Shown here piece after piece: positions 1 to 13,743 of a DNA stretch of 64,000 nucleotides. Made by a program: the position numbers and the translations under genes. The notes beneath the pieces are model-generated. The model did not search any database. It was not told the origin of the DNA and saw nothing but the letters and a program-made list of their open reading frames with translations. Origin of the DNA: Phaeosaccion multiseriatum. Taxonomy: Eukaryota > Ochrophyta, other classes. The first letter of the stretch is position 1; the number at the start of each line of letters is the position of its first letter. The stretch is from the NCBI GenBank assembly GCA_965112735.1, contig OZ218952.1, forward strand, positions 124,001 to 188,000, in the 5' to 3' direction.

Positions 1-2
1 CA

Positions 3-3000
3 GCCGGAGGCGGACTCACCTGGACCATTGAAATCACGACAACGCGAGGCAACATCAGCCCGACCAGCCCCACAGCGGAGAGCGCTTCAGAGGAGGGAGC
101 TGAGGAGTGGCCTCGGCTGAGTAGCTACCTGAGTGGACAGGGCAGCTCTGTCACGCTTAGCAAGGGCTATGCGCACTCTGCTGGTGACATCCAAGCGTCG
201 TTCAACGCCACCTCTCCCTTCAGTCTCGCGCGGGGAGGCGCGGGGGGCAGCTACGGAGGTAGCGGGGGGCAGGGAGTGGAAGGGGTGTCGGCTGCGGGTG
301 TGTACAACGAGGACTATGCTGATCTTTTGGGCGGGAGCGGCGGGGGAAGAGCAGGAGCCTCGCCGCATGTTCTTGCTGTAATTGGACAGGAAATGGGGAG
401 GGGAGGAGCGGGCGGCGGGGCAATTGAGTTTGTTGCGCTCGGCGACTTGATTCTTGGTAACCAGGCAGTGGTCACCGCAGATGGGGGCACCGGAGACTCG
501 GACTTTGATGGAGGGGGCGGAGGGGGTAGCGGGGGTATGGTCGTGCTCGTCGCCGGGGGCATGCTGCGGAACGAAGGCCGCATCTCGGCAAGAGGGGCAG
601 ACGGAGGGCCAACCCACCGACCGAGCTCTGCCCACGGGGGCGCGGGTGGCGGTGGGGGCAGGGTGGCTTTGATAGGGCAGACGGTGTCCCAACCCTCCTC
701 CAGTGGCGTGGATGTTGGGGGAGGGAGCTGCTTCGTCACCACCAAGGCTGGGAAAAGACGGAGGGGGGCTTGCTCCGAGGAAAGAATGGGTGCAGAGGGC
801 GCCCTCAAGGTTGTGAGTCTAAGCGACACCAAGGGGGGAGGGGGAGCCCGGGTAGCTATACATAGTAGTATGAGGAACATCAACAGCAGCAGCAGCAGCA
901 ACAGCAGCAGTAACAGCAGCAGTGTGCACAGGGCTGGAGTTCACGGCACGAACAGCTCTCTTGTGGTGGAGAGGCCAGTGTTGGCAAGTGGCGCTGCTGC
1001 TGACAAGGTCTTGTATGACGGCGTGGAGTACACGTTCGACGAGGCTATACAACCTGAAAGGGTGACAGCGTTTATGATGGCGGAAAGCAGCAGTGATGCC
1101 ACAGCGGCCCCGTCGAAGCTGGATTGGGGGGGCATGTTTGCGCTGCTGGGCTCGCTCCCTACCTTCAACAGCACCTCCAACGCAAGCCTTGGGCAGCTCA
1201 GTCCGGTTGACATGGCGATTGGAGTCAGCATGGGCAGTGCAAGAGGGATTCGACATACCAGGAATTTCGACCCACGGAAGAACGGAGCTGATATTATGGC
1301 GTCCAGCGTCACGCCTCGACGCTGGTACAAACTTGATATGCTCTTGTCTTGGGACCCGTGGACAAACACAAGTACGCATGGCTACGACCACAACGGGACC
1401 AAGGAGGTTGCCAGCGGAAAGTACACTATACTCTTGGATGGGGTAGGCGTCGTGGAAGACGTGCCCTTCTCGGTGACGGGGGGGGGGCTGGGGCGGGTGG
1501 GGCTGTACGCGCTGCCCGCCAGCACGGTCTGGTTCGACGAGATTTACGTGGGACCCGACTTCACCATGGGCTTTAGGTACGTGTGATTCATCTCGCGAAG
1601 GACGCGGTGCCCCCTCTGATTTCTTCATTCCTTTCCTTATATACCCTTGTTCTCAGATGTCCTCTGACTACGAGCAGTGGGATCCAGCTTCAAAACCACT
1701 TTTCCAAAGTGCGCTGGCCTGCCAACGTGGACGAGGCCCTCGACGCGCAAGGGAACGCCGCCTTCGACGCCTGGACGCAGGACGACTCTGCGGCGGACTC
1801 CCCGTTTCCACGTCCCGAGCAACACACCATGCAGCAGCACGAGAACTTCCTCACCACGTAAGGTTTTTGGTCTAGAGTGTGTGTGTCTGGGGGTGAGAAA
1901 CACCGATTGAACCTTCCCCCCTCCCCTGTCGCCCCCTCTGTCCACCAGGCGGAATCTGTACAACGTCGACATTGAAGATCGCCCCATCAAGCTGTTTGAG
2001 GGCGAGGGACAGGCCAAGGTCTCAGCGGATGAGCAATACCGGCACTCGCAAGTTCGAGAAGAAGGATTGCAGGGCGCCGCTCTCCTCTATCTGGAGCCCT
2101 CGCTCACCACAGTCTCTGGAAACACCGTTTTGTGGTACGGGGAGCATGAGAGTGAGGCCGCAACATCCTCTTCCGACTACTTGTCTGGAGGCGTTGGCCT
2201 TTGCTCCACCAACGATATGGTGCACTGGACGAACGAGGGCATCATGCTGCACTACTCGAACTTGACGGACATGGTCAAGGGCCGGGAGCCTGAAGGCGGC
2301 TTCGTTGCTCAGCAAGCAAAAGTGCTCTTCTCGGCCACGAATGAGACGGACGAGAGCGACAGCAGTAGCAGTAGCAGCAGCAGCAACTCTACAGCCATGA
2401 ATTCTACAGCGAACTCTACTTCTGAGTCGCCGAACTTCGTCATGTGGATGAATGTGGAGAACATGAATCGCTCCATGGGCTTGGCTGGAGTGGCTTGGAG
2501 CGAGTACTCCGACGGCCCTTTTGAGCTCAGGAGGACAATGTACCCGGATGGAAATGAGACACATGACCAGACTGTTTACGTGGTGCGTGGGTGGGTGGTG
2601 GGGGCTCTTGGAAAGTTTCTCTTTCCTCTTGGCGAAGAGGTGTGTTTCTTAACTCCGCCGCGACCCCCCCCCCCTGGCTCGCACTTGTAGGCTGAAGACG
2701 GGTCTGCCTACCTCGCCCGTACATACACCACTTCCGTGGAGTATGTGCTCCCCGCGCCTGTCATGCAGCCGGTGTGGAGCAGTGTGAAGGATCAAGAAAA
2801 TGACCAAGGCGATGACGCCAACGCGAAGTTTGGCCTCAACTACCACAGGGCGTTTTACTCGAAGGACTATGACAACTTCCACGACGTGTACTTGCAGAGA
2901 TGGAGGAACGAGGACGTGGCTTGGAAGGTTGTGTGCGTCAACAGGATGACCAAGGAGAATAGGTGGGTGGGTCGGGTGCACCGGAGTAGAAAGGTGTCGT

Positions 3001-3939
3001 GTGTGTATAGTGCAGCTAGCTAGAGGTGTTGACTCGTGCGTGCGCTTGTTGGCGTATGCGTGCGTGTCCAGAACCGTGGAGTTCGGCGAGACGAACAGCT
3101 TGGGAGGCTACTGCAATGAGCCTGAGGAGTACAAGGTGGTCCTTGGCCAAGGCCAGCCTGTGGTGGAATCCAGATTCCAGGTGAGCCTTGAAGGGTGTTT
3201 TGCTTGCCCTCCATCCCCCCCCGGGCGCCTCATTGGGTGCCTACGTCTCCTCTTGTCCCGCTGTAGGACCCCACCGTCAGCAACAATAGTTATTGGAGAG
3301 GCAGCTCGGTCCCTGCCGTCAAGTCTCAACCGTGGTCCGCCAACTACGTGGACGGCGTGTGCGGCATTCGGCACATGGACGAAGACTTTGACAGGAACGA
3401 TCCGGACCTCAGTGAGTGGGAGCCAGTGGACCGGAGCAATTGCAGTAACATTGCCGACAATCCCATGCACGACACCCCGGAGGACAAGCTCATCGGGGTC
3501 CAGCACGTGGTCGAGACGAGGTGGGCTGCGTACGTGGCCATTTCAAGGTGAGTCACTTCATGCTGTCGACCCTCGTATCCCGAAAGAGAGGGCGCGTATT
3601 CCTAAAACTCGCTTGTGCTGCTACTTGCTGCTGCGTTTTGGCAGACTGACCGAAGACTTGCTCGATACGACCGGTGAGCTCGTCAGTTTCGAAGGCAAGC
3701 TCGAGAACGGCGACGACCTGCTCAGCCTCCACGCATCCTCGTTCGGTTGGGGGGCAGCATCCAGCAACGGCAGCAGCAGCAGCGCCTTATTGCGCAGCAC
3801 ATATGCGCCCCAGAACTTCCGCTCGAGGAACGGTATGGAGGTGGACCACGAACGTCGCTTCCACCAGTACAGTGCGCACTACAACGACCACGCAGAGTAT
3901 AGCGTGGCCTGCGTTACGGGGTCGTGCCCAGGGCGTTGA
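3..3939 (+). CDS. Large secreted glycine-rich protein with C-terminal GH43-like propeller (5' partial)
   Basis: The frame is open from base 3, so the N-terminus lies outside the window. Exons are 3-1576, 1657-1857, 1949-2582, 2691-2962, 3072-3180, 3267-3547 and 3645-3939, and all phases agree. The first exon encodes glycine-rich GGGGG tracts and then a concanavalin-like stretch with WYKLDM and VWFDEIYVG segments. Exons 3-7 encode a beta-propeller-like region with LLYLEPS, VLWYGE and the STNDMVHWTNEGI element typical of GH43/GH-J arabinanase-like folds. Many NST and NSS sites and scattered Cys fit an extracellular glycoprotein. The role is probably cell-wall or matrix carbohydrate binding or hydrolysis, but I cannot identify catalytic acids with certainty. 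The stop is 47 bp from the stop of the convergent PLAC8 gene. Confidence 0.7.
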
Positions 3940-3986
3940 TATATATATGTATATATGATGTAATATATATACAACAACGGCTCTGC

Positions 3987-5577
3987 TTAGCGCTTCATAT
4001 AATTGGCCATTTCTACGCGCACGCCCATTTAGAGGCACAGGGGGAGGAGGAGCAAGAGACGAGGAGAGGAGGGGGGGAGGAGACAGGTCAGCACACCCAC
4101 CCATTCGGACCCACATACCCAGTCACCTAGCCTACCCAGCCCACCCACTCACCTAAATTTCCCACCACCAACCCGCGCGAGGTCATGTCGATGCGCCCGC
4201 GCTGCTGCACCTCGTTGAGCATTTGGCACAGCGAGCAGGGCAAGCAGCAAGTATTCAGCATGCAGTCATTCGCGCAGCTGCCCTCGATGTTGTACGCCGA
4301 GCGAACCATGGACCGCGCTATACAGGGCGTGAGAAGGAGGCAGTTGAATATCCAGTCCGTCCCGTCCAAGCTGTTGCGGATGCTGCCCACTGCGCAGGGC
4401 CAGCAAATGCCCGCATAGAAGCAGTTGCCCGGGTCCTCGCAGCAGCTGCACAGTCCGAACTTCCACGGCTGCAAAACTGCGATTGGGAGCGAAGGAATGG
4501 AGCAGGATGGGCAAGCTCAGTCAAAGCTCTCTGCGTGCGGCCGGCCACGCAGCTCAACCCCCCTCCAATTAAGACTTACAGGTTGTTCGGTGCGGGTGTC
4601 GACCCCACTCGTTCAGAATGGATCCTCGCTCCTCCGTCTCGTTCAGCAGCTGGACACTTACACAGGGCGTGCAGAGTAGCCCGGCGCACAAATCACTCCC
4701 GCAATGGCCCCTGATGTTATAGCCCTGTTGGATCGATCGTGTTGTTTTCAGGCTAAAAGTGCACGTTGTGAAGCCTGATACCCCTATAAAATAAAGAGAA
4801 CCGTGCCTTGACTTGCACTCAAAACTTCGCCACCGACCAGCACCAGCCTCCTTGCTGCTCACCTTTCGAATGTAGTTCCTCGCCACGCAAGGACTCATGC
4901 ACAAACAGTTTAAAGCCCAAGAAGAGCTATCGAAACGGTTGACGGCCGTGGCAGTCGCACATGGGATGCAGAAACAGCCGTAGGCACCTGCGAGCACAAG
5001 GGAGAAGACACTTAGATGACGCAACCCAAGCGAACTGCTGACCCTCCACTCACATGTGTCCATAAAGTGGCAGCAGCCCATAAGGGTGTTGACCCACTTC
5101 CGGGGGTCCTGTTTTCACGCGCAGGAGAACCGAAACAAATCACAACAAGCCCAACCTACATCCTGCCTTTGTTTTGTTACTCCGGTACGTGCATGAAAGC
5201 GAACATCAACACCACCTTCTCCCCCACACAATGCCTCCTTCCTATCCCAACTGTTCCTCCCTTCTCCGGCCGCTGATCCCTCGACACCACCACACCACCC
5301 TCCCACCAATATACTCTTCTCAACCTCCTCCTATGCTCGGGGTAAAGCTGAGGCTTAATCACAGGTAGCGAGTTTCGATAAGGACAGTGTTGGCTCCGCC
5401 AAAAAAAAACACACCCTTACCGCGTTGGCCTTCTCGCGTTGCAAGTCCACCACACCGTCATCGTCGGCAGTCTGAGTGAGGGTCATGCACACATCCAGCA
5501 CACAGCGCAGCAGGTCAAGAGAGCGGAAGGCGGGAACGGGCACTCCTTCAGGCGGGGGCACGTACCTGGAAGACCAT
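3987..5577 (-). CDS. Tandem PLAC8-domain cysteine-rich protein
   Basis: Seven exons (5577-5566, 5471-5421, 5108-5054, 4987-4863, 4724-4580, 4476-4153, 4012-3987) give a 245-residue protein with consistent phases. After a short acidic N-terminus (TADDDGVVDLQREKANA) come two PLAC8 repeats. The first contains MGCCHFMDTCAYGCFCIPC and a C-rich SDLCAGLLCTPC segment. The second contains FGLCSCCEDPGNCFYAGICWPC and CMLNTCCLPC. PLAC8 proteins are small membrane-associated Cys-rich proteins tied to cell-size control and metal tolerance or transport; the family usually has one domain. The start at 5577 has good context (gccATGg) and gives a 12-base first exon; the same frame is open upstream to about 5763 but without an ATG. 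The last exon of 26 bases encodes MANYMKR. Confidence 0.75.
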
Positions 5578-6486
5578 GGCGCGCTCTGCCTCGGACCTTC
5601 TCTCCACTTTCTCCGGGCCGCCCTTCTGCAAAGCCGTAGTACTATTGGCGGTCGAGGCCGCGGATCGCGAGGACTTGAGGGATCGGTGAGACCTAGACGT
5701 TCTCCCCGAACGCCCACTCCTCACGGAGGACGTGTCCGACCCGCGGCGAGGCTTGCAACATTTACGGGGGGGGGGGCAGTGTTAAAAGATCACAATTAGC
5801 GGCCTTTCCCCCCTTCCCCTCTCTCCGTTCTAACTCCTCTTATTGCTTCTGGGGGGGGGGGTATGGAATGGATCGTCTGCCCCATCGGGGCTATGTGTCA
5901 TCCTGACACACATCTATACTGATAAAAGCTAGTAAGCAGCACCTCCCAACTCTTCCTCCTCTTGTCTCGGTCGTATTCTTATTTCAGATTAGATTCTTCG
6001 AATGTAATGCATCTTTGCCCATGTTCCGACTCACCATTTCTCCTTTCCGCAAAGAAGCTACTGGCTGCTCCCCCCTCCCTCTCTCTCTCGCTCACCCTCT
6101 CGCCCTTGTCCCGAGATTCTCTCTGCTTTTTTCTTTTTCTTTTTTTCTGTCAACACACTGTCCCTCACCATGTACACCCTCCAGCCGAAATCTGTGAACA
6201 TAGCCGAAATGTAGGAAACAATTTTGACAAAAGTCAATAGTCGAGAGAAAAAGAAAAAAGAAAGTGAAGTTGAGCGGAGCAAATCGCTCTTGAGGTGGGT
6301 GCCTGCCGAAGATGGCTTGCAGAAGGTCAAGAGGGGAGGAGGAAATGAAAATCGCAGTGAGTAAGTGGAAGGAATTTAGTTAAAAGAAGAAAAAAGAAAG
6401 AGAGATGCCCTTCCTTCTCTTCCCCCACTATTCTTGCTTACCATCCCTCTCTCCTTGTACTCGCTTACTACAGGCAATCAGCGCCT
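5578..6486. promoter_or_regulatory. Long divergent intergenic region
   Basis: This 909-bp region separates the PLAC8 gene from the 81-residue-repeat gene. It holds G runs near 5766-5776 and 5851-5860, a pyrimidine-rich block (about 6070-6160) and an inverted pair TTGAC-aaaa-GTCAA at 6224-6237. I see no convincing coding exon or RNA gene. An upstream non-coding exon of the repeat gene ending near 6474 (ctacag) is possible. Confidence 0.4.
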
Positions 6487-7845
6487 ATGTACCTTTCGCT
6501 GATCCGGCGCGGGGTTCTTCCGCGTGGCCTTGGCCGTGCCTTGCCCCCTCTTGCCTCGCGGGGCAAGCACGACTCTGTGGATCCTGCCTATGAAGAGACA
6601 CTGGGCGAGACTGGTTGTGAAAAGACGAGTGCTGATATTAATCGCGTAGTGAAAACCGATACGCCAGATGCCACACGAATGGTGAGTGTCGAGGGAGAGA
6701 GAGAGGGAGTGGGTGAGGGAGAAAAAAGTTCAGATAAAGTTGGGGGCAAATGCAAATAGAAGGCAGGGGCAGGGGAACTCAAGAGGAGAGGGATGAGAGA
6801 AATTTTCGTACGTATGCCGTCAGGAAAGAAGTTTTGGGGGCATTAGTATCTTCTCCACCTGACTGACTGCCTCTCCTACTGGCCATCTCTCCTTTCCTCC
6901 TGAGTGCCTCTCCTCTCCTCTTGACTGCCTGTCCTCCCCCCTATCTTTGCTCATCAGGCCTTCACTGGTGTGTATGGCAAGGACAATAATCCGGCGTCGT
7001 TTCAAGACGATATTCTGCGGCAGGGAGTGAAGGGGTCAGGGCAGGGCTCGTTGACAAAGCCCCCCTCTGCTGGAGACGCAAGGGCGATGTACGATATGGT
7101 GTACGTAGAAGGGGACGACAAAGACTACCAGAAATCCAGCGCCGACATCAAGAGGGTTGTCACGCCCGAGACCCCAGACCTGTCGAGGCTCGTCTTTGCC
7201 GACAGTGCGTACGGAAAAGATCCAAACGAGCCTGCCTTTGCTGAGGCGAGCCGGAGCAAGGCTCATGAGCTCAAGGGGTCGGGGCAGGGCTCGTCGACAA
7301 AGGCCCCCTCTGCTGGAGACACAAGGGCGATGTACGATGTGGAGTATGTGGAAGGGGACGAAACAGACTACCAGAAATCCAGCGCCGACATTAAGAGGGT
7401 CGTCACGCCCGAGACCCCAGACCTGTCGAGGCTCGTCTTTGCCGACAGTGCGTACGGAAAAGATCCAAACGAGCCTGCCTTTGCTGAGGCGAGCCGGACC
7501 AAGGCTCATGAGCTCAAGGGGCAGGGCGCGTCGTCGTCGACAATTCCCCCCTCTGCTGGAGACGCAAGGGCAATGTACGACAGTGAACTAGTGGAAGGGG
7601 ACGAACAGGACTACGCTCGAACCAGCGAAGAAATTTCGCGTAAAGTGACGAAGTCTCCGGCCTCCTCTCGCCTCAGCTTTTTCGGGGAGGAGGTGCTGGA
7701 CGGAGCAGAGCCGGAGAGCCACGAGGAAGTGTTGGAGCAGGAAGCAGCCAAGAAAGCAGCGTCCGAGAGGCCCTCTAAGGTACACAGCAAGCGATCTCAC
7801 TGGGAGAGTGCGTATAGCGACGGCGACGATGTAAAAAAACCTTGA
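6487..7845 (+). CDS. Putative mitochondrial protein built of 81-residue repeats, function unknown
   Basis: Exons 6487-6681 and 6958-7845 encode 360 residues. The first 35 residues (MYLSLIRRGVLPRGLGRA, then more Arg without acids) look like a mitochondrial presequence. The rest is a repeat array: unit 1 is split by the intron (6619-6681 plus 6958-7128), unit 2 is 7129-7371, unit 3 is 7372-7614, and a decayed fourth unit starts at 7615. Each unit contains SADIxRVV, TPDxxR, AYGKDxNxPAF and PSAGDxRAMYD. No known domain is recognised; the sequence is polar, acidic and LEA-like in composition. The C-terminus is lysine/serine-rich. The stop lies 114 bp from the stop of the convergent TIM50 gene. Confidence 0.75.
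7129..7614 (+). repeat. Two near-identical 243-bp coding repeats
   Basis: Units 7129-7371 and 7372-7614 are almost identical over their first two thirds (for example, only silent-looking changes in the SADIKRVVTPETPDLSRLVF segment) and diverge toward their ends. This indicates a recent in-frame duplication within the gene at 6487-7845. Confidence 0.9.
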
Positions 7846-7959
7846 TTTTGATGAAGTACAATCATAGCTCTAATGTAATGGGAGGGGGGAAGGGGAAGGG
7901 GAAGGTTTTTTCCTCTCACCAACAACCGCAGACAGCGAATCTCCCTCAGCGGCCATCTG

Positions 7960-9344
7960 CTATTGCCATGGCCATTTGGAGCCACCTTCTTCGGCCTTCT
8001 GCTTCCGCCTCCGGTCCTTCTCCTCCATCACTTGTTGCCACTTCTCTTGCTTCACTCTGCTGTCTTCGCCTGCCTCTTCCATCCTCCTGCGAAGCCCCTT
8101 CCAAAATGCGCCTGCCTCTTCTCGCGCAGGTGGGGGGGCCACCTTGGGTGTGTTGGGGCCCATGTCGGGGGCAACGGGTGAGACACCACCCACAATATCT
8201 TTGCTCGTCGGCATAGCGCCCCCCTTAGCACTAGTACCGCCGTGTGGGGCATGGTGCTGGCCGCCCAGACCACTACCTCGGACAAGCCCCCCGAGGCCCC
8301 GCTTCTCCCTGTCCTTCTTCTGAACCTGACGGGCTCGCACCCTGGCCGCGTACGCGTCTGCAATGTCGTCACTGTTCATGTCTTTGTACTGAGCTAAGAT
8401 GGGCCGCACGTCGGACACATCTTCCATCGCAATAGCACGGAGGAAGGGAATGAGGCGAACAAGGGACCGGTCTGCCTGGGACCCTTCTTCTTCTGCCTTG
8501 TATGGCACAATCTTAATCACGTGCTCGGCCAAGCTCACGTTCTTCTCGTCCTGCGTATAGGAAAAGTAGGTTTTCATGTGCTTTAGCTCAGGCTGTGTTC
8601 GTGTGAATGCAGGGACCCCTGAACGGTACGCACCTTGTCCACCACCACGATTCGGGGAACGGGACGATTGAGCTTTGAAATATCCTTGATGTGCCGGCCT
8701 TTGACGTACTTCGTGGATTCGCGGAACAGTGGAAACACCGGCGCCTGCAGGTCCTTTGTCAAGGACGCAATGATGGGCTCTGCCGTACCAAAATTCTGGT
8801 CCGTCTGGATGACAATTTCATAGTATAGACACATTTCCTTGAGGAATTCATCCACTCCTGGCCTCTTGGCGACCCTCCACCCACGCTTACGGTCCCACAC
8901 GTTGGACACCAGCGTTCCGTCCAGGTCCAACACCAGCGTCGGCGGCGCCGGAACGTGCGCCGGAACGCCCGGTGGGGGCCAGCTGCTCAGGAGCTCCTCG
9001 CGGTTTGTATTTGTGAAAGGAGACGCAATCTCGTCCCACTGCGCGGTAATCCAGCGCCCTGCCGTGTCCAACGGAGAGCCACGCAACACTTCCGACACAC
9101 GGTCGCTGTAGAAGTAGCACACACTACACACCCCTGCACCAGCTCCAATCACCGCCAGCGTCTTCCAGCCCTGCTGTGGATTCGACTTTCTGGCGCTTGA
9201 TTTGAGGCGTGCTCTCCTCCCCTTGCGGACTGCGAAAATCTCTTCTCTGGTGGGTCCCGCAGTAGAGCTAGAGCTACTTAGCCTGCGAGCCAGCACCCCG
9301 GATACTCTTGGTGGGTGCGTCGACAATGTTCGCCACAGCAGCAT
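7960..9344 (-). CDS. TIM50: TIM50-like mitochondrial inner membrane import receptor
   Basis: Exons 9344-8634 and 8592-7960 encode 447 residues. The N-terminus (MLLWRTLSTHPPRVSGVLARR then SSSSS) is a mitochondrial presequence. A membrane segment follows (LAVIGAGAGVCSVCYFY). The FCP1/HAD-like domain carries TLVLDLDGTLV, a KRPGVDEFL segment, VIQTDQNFGTAEPII and PRIVVVDK, the order seen in TIM50. TIM50 sits in the inner membrane facing the intermembrane space and passes presequence proteins to TIM23. The C-terminal 120 residues are a charged Gly/Lys/Arg-rich tail. An in-frame ATG exists upstream at 9509, but the chosen start gives the better presequence. Confidence 0.85.
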
Positions 9345-10049
9345 CTTTCTCTGCCTTTCTCCGCGCTCCCTCTTCGTCCTCGCAGTTGCTTTCTGCCTTT
9401 TCGGCGTGCCTATCCTTGCTTTTCTAGTAAGACGGAGAAAGGGGGAGAGAGGAAGAGAGAGGAGAGGAGGGGGAAGGGAGGACCTTCTGGTGCCATCTGC
9501 GCTGCCCAATAGTAACGTGTCGAGAATTGACCCCTTTTCTCCTCAATTTCCTCCTTTCCGCCCCTCATGATACTGAGATATGTACAACTCTCAAAGGGTC
9601 GAAGGCAGAAAGGTGCTACAATAGGGCTAGGCCAAACCCCAGAGCTCTAGCCCTTTCCTCCTTTCCGCCCCTCATGATACTGAGATATGTACAACTCTCA
9701 AAGGGTCGAAGGCAGAAAGGTGCTACAATAGGGCTAGGCCAAACCCCAGAGCTCTAGCCCGGTCGAATTTTGCCTCTAGACCTAGGCGTTTTGTATGAGG
9801 GCCGATGTGGTCACTCCCCAGGCGCGTCACTTTCCTCCGAGCGAACCATAGAGACAACGTCAAGGCCTGCTCGAGGGCCTCAGCAACTGTCGTTGACATA
9901 CGACTGTCTCCCCGGCATGCACGGGCCCATGCACGGGGAAAGGCTGAGCAAGCACTGTCCTTATCAACTCTCCTTGTGAGCCAACCTTGTCCTCGCGTGT
10001 AGGCGGAGTGTGATATATTATGGGGAAGAAGGGAAGGAAAATCAGTTAT
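9345..10049. other. Intergenic region between two minus-strand genes
   Basis: This is 705 bp between the TIM50 start and the SRP54 stop. It contains the exact 107-bp tandem duplication described separately. The rest shows no supported exon; short ORFs here look random. Confidence 0.5.
9547..9760. repeat. Exact tandem duplication of 107 bp
   Basis: Copy 1 is 9547-9653 and copy 2 is 9654-9760. By eye the copies match base for base, beginning tttcctcctttccgcccc and ending gagctctagccc. The lack of divergence implies a very recent duplication (or an assembly artefact). Confidence 0.92.
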
Positions 10050-12270
<2,221 letters not shown>

Positions 12271-12471
12271 CTTGTCCAAAGACCTGTGGACACAGTTTAT
12301 ATAGGTCAAAAATGGGAGGGGCCTTCCGGAGGCGTCGCCAAATTAAGGTATATGCCCAACACGGGAAGTAGCATTGCTTTGTTTTCCATTTTGACTTTGA
12401 GGGAATGTGGAGAACCGTCCGAAGAAAGAAGTGAGTGCCCCGTGGTCCGTCCCCCAGCCCGCTCTGCGAGG

Positions 12472-13689
12472 ATGAGCGATGGCGGCCAACCTACACGTAT
12501 ATCGGACGAGGGGCCTCTGAAGAAGGTGGCGTTCCCGAACTTTTCGTCTGGGCAGGGAGTGAAGCACCCAGGACCTCTGGCTCACCCAGCTGTTGCTGGA
12601 GCCTCGTCGGGACAAGCCGCGGCAGGAGCAAGGCTGGAATCGGGAGGTTACGAGGCAAGTTCGTCCACACTGGAGGAGTTGGTGAAGTTGTTTAGCGATG
12701 CTGCGGCCCGACCTGGCGTGGCGAAAGGCACCGGAGGAACCTTGGACAGCCTCCTCGTCCAAATCCGTCAGCGTGCTTTTACGCAGGTCGGAGCGATTGC
12801 TGCGATGATGCTCTCCAACGGACTGCCCACCGTGGAAGAATCCCGCGTGCGCCTCGCCAAGGCCGTGAGTTGCTTTCGCCTACGGCGGTACAGTGAAGCG
12901 CGCGAGGACTTGAACTTGCTCTTGACTCGGGCACGGGCTTCGGGCGCAGAGGTGCCCCCTACTGTCTACATGACGCTGGTGCAAGTGGAGGCCGCGCAAG
13001 GAAACATGCTGGAGGCAACGGATATGCTCCTGGCATGGAGACGGAGACTGGAGGAGGAGGGAGACCAGGGGGGGGGTGCCCTGGAGAGCGGGGTTTGGAG
13101 AAGAAAGATTAACGTGGCTCTCGTAAACATATTGGTCAAGCAGAGCAAGTGGAGAGGTGCGTTGCGCCTGCTTCACACGATGGAGCTGGAAGATGTCACG
13201 GGGAGAAACGATGTTTTGAGAAGCATTGGAAAGGTCTTTCTTCAGATGGGTCACCTGCCTGCTGCAGAGGAGTACTTTCGTCGAGCGGCACTCGTAGAAG
13301 GCGCGAGCCTGGGAGGGGCACACCTCGACCGCGGAATGCTGGCATTTGCAAAGGGAGACTTTTCGGGCGCGCAGACGGCATTTCAATCAGCCTTGGAGGC
13401 AGCAAAAGCGGAGGCAACCCCCCCCCTCGTGCTCTCTGCAGTCAATAACTTGGGCATCGCGGCCTTGTATACGTGCGACATTACCTCGGCCCTCGTGACA
13501 ATAGAAGACCTGCTTCGGCAAGACCCGGTGCTGTACATGACAGAGGTTACCGTCTTCAACCTCTGCACATTGTACGATTTGGCCTTTGACAATGTGCAAA
13601 GCGAGAAGCGAAAACAGGTGCTGCAAGCGGTCGGCAGTCGCTTTCATCTCGACGACATTCATCCATCCTCCTTCCGCCTGCAACCGTAA
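12472..13689 (+). CDS. TRAPPC12: TRAPPC12/TTC15-like TPR protein
   Basis: A single exon of 405 residues. After a low-complexity N-terminus (MSDGGQPTRISDEG) the protein is a TPR-like helical array: KAVSCFRLRRYSEAREDL, LRSIGKVFLQMGHLPAAEEY and DRGMLAFAKGDFSGAQ. The C-terminal part (LSAVNNLGIAALYTCDITSA, then LLRQDPVLYMTEVTVFNLCT) follows the pattern of human TRAPPC12, a subunit of the TRAPP II/III tethers acting in ER-Golgi traffic. It is shorter than animal TRAPPC12 because it lacks most of the disordered N-terminus. The frame is open upstream to 12259, but 12472 is the best start. The stop is 54 bp from the GRWD1 stop. Confidence 0.8.
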   Translation: MSDGGQPTRISDEGPLKKVAFPNFSSGQGVKHPGPLAHPAVAGASSGQAAAGARLESGGYEASSSTLEELVKLFSDAAARPGVAKGTGGTLDSLLVQIRQRAFTQVGAIAAMMLSNGLPTVEESRVRLAKAVSCFRLRRYSEAREDLNLLLTRARASGAEVPPTVYMTLVQVEAAQGNMLEATDMLLAWRRRLEEEGDQGGGALESGVWRRKINVALVNILVKQSKWRGALRLLHTMELEDVTGRNDVLRSIGKVFLQMGHLPAAEEYFRRAALVEGASLGGAHLDRGMLAFAKGDFSGAQTAFQSALEAAKAEATPPLVLSAVNNLGIAALYTCDITSALVTIEDLLRQDPVLYMTEVTVFNLCTLYDLAFDNVQSEKRKQVLQAVGSRFHLDDIHPSSFRLQP

Positions 13690-13743
13690 ACGACCTGACA
13701 TGAGATCCAGAAACCAAACAAAAACGGAGTGTATTTCTTTCTT

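Noticed and set aside
9547-9760. Tandem repeat as a CRISPR array or transposon end
   Set aside because: Two head-to-tail identical copies without spacers, terminal inverted repeats or a transposase; a simple duplication is sufficient.
12343-12762. 139-codon minus-strand ORF upstream of and within TRAPPC12
   Set aside because: Shadow of the TRAPPC12 N-terminal coding region and shared promoter; no motif.
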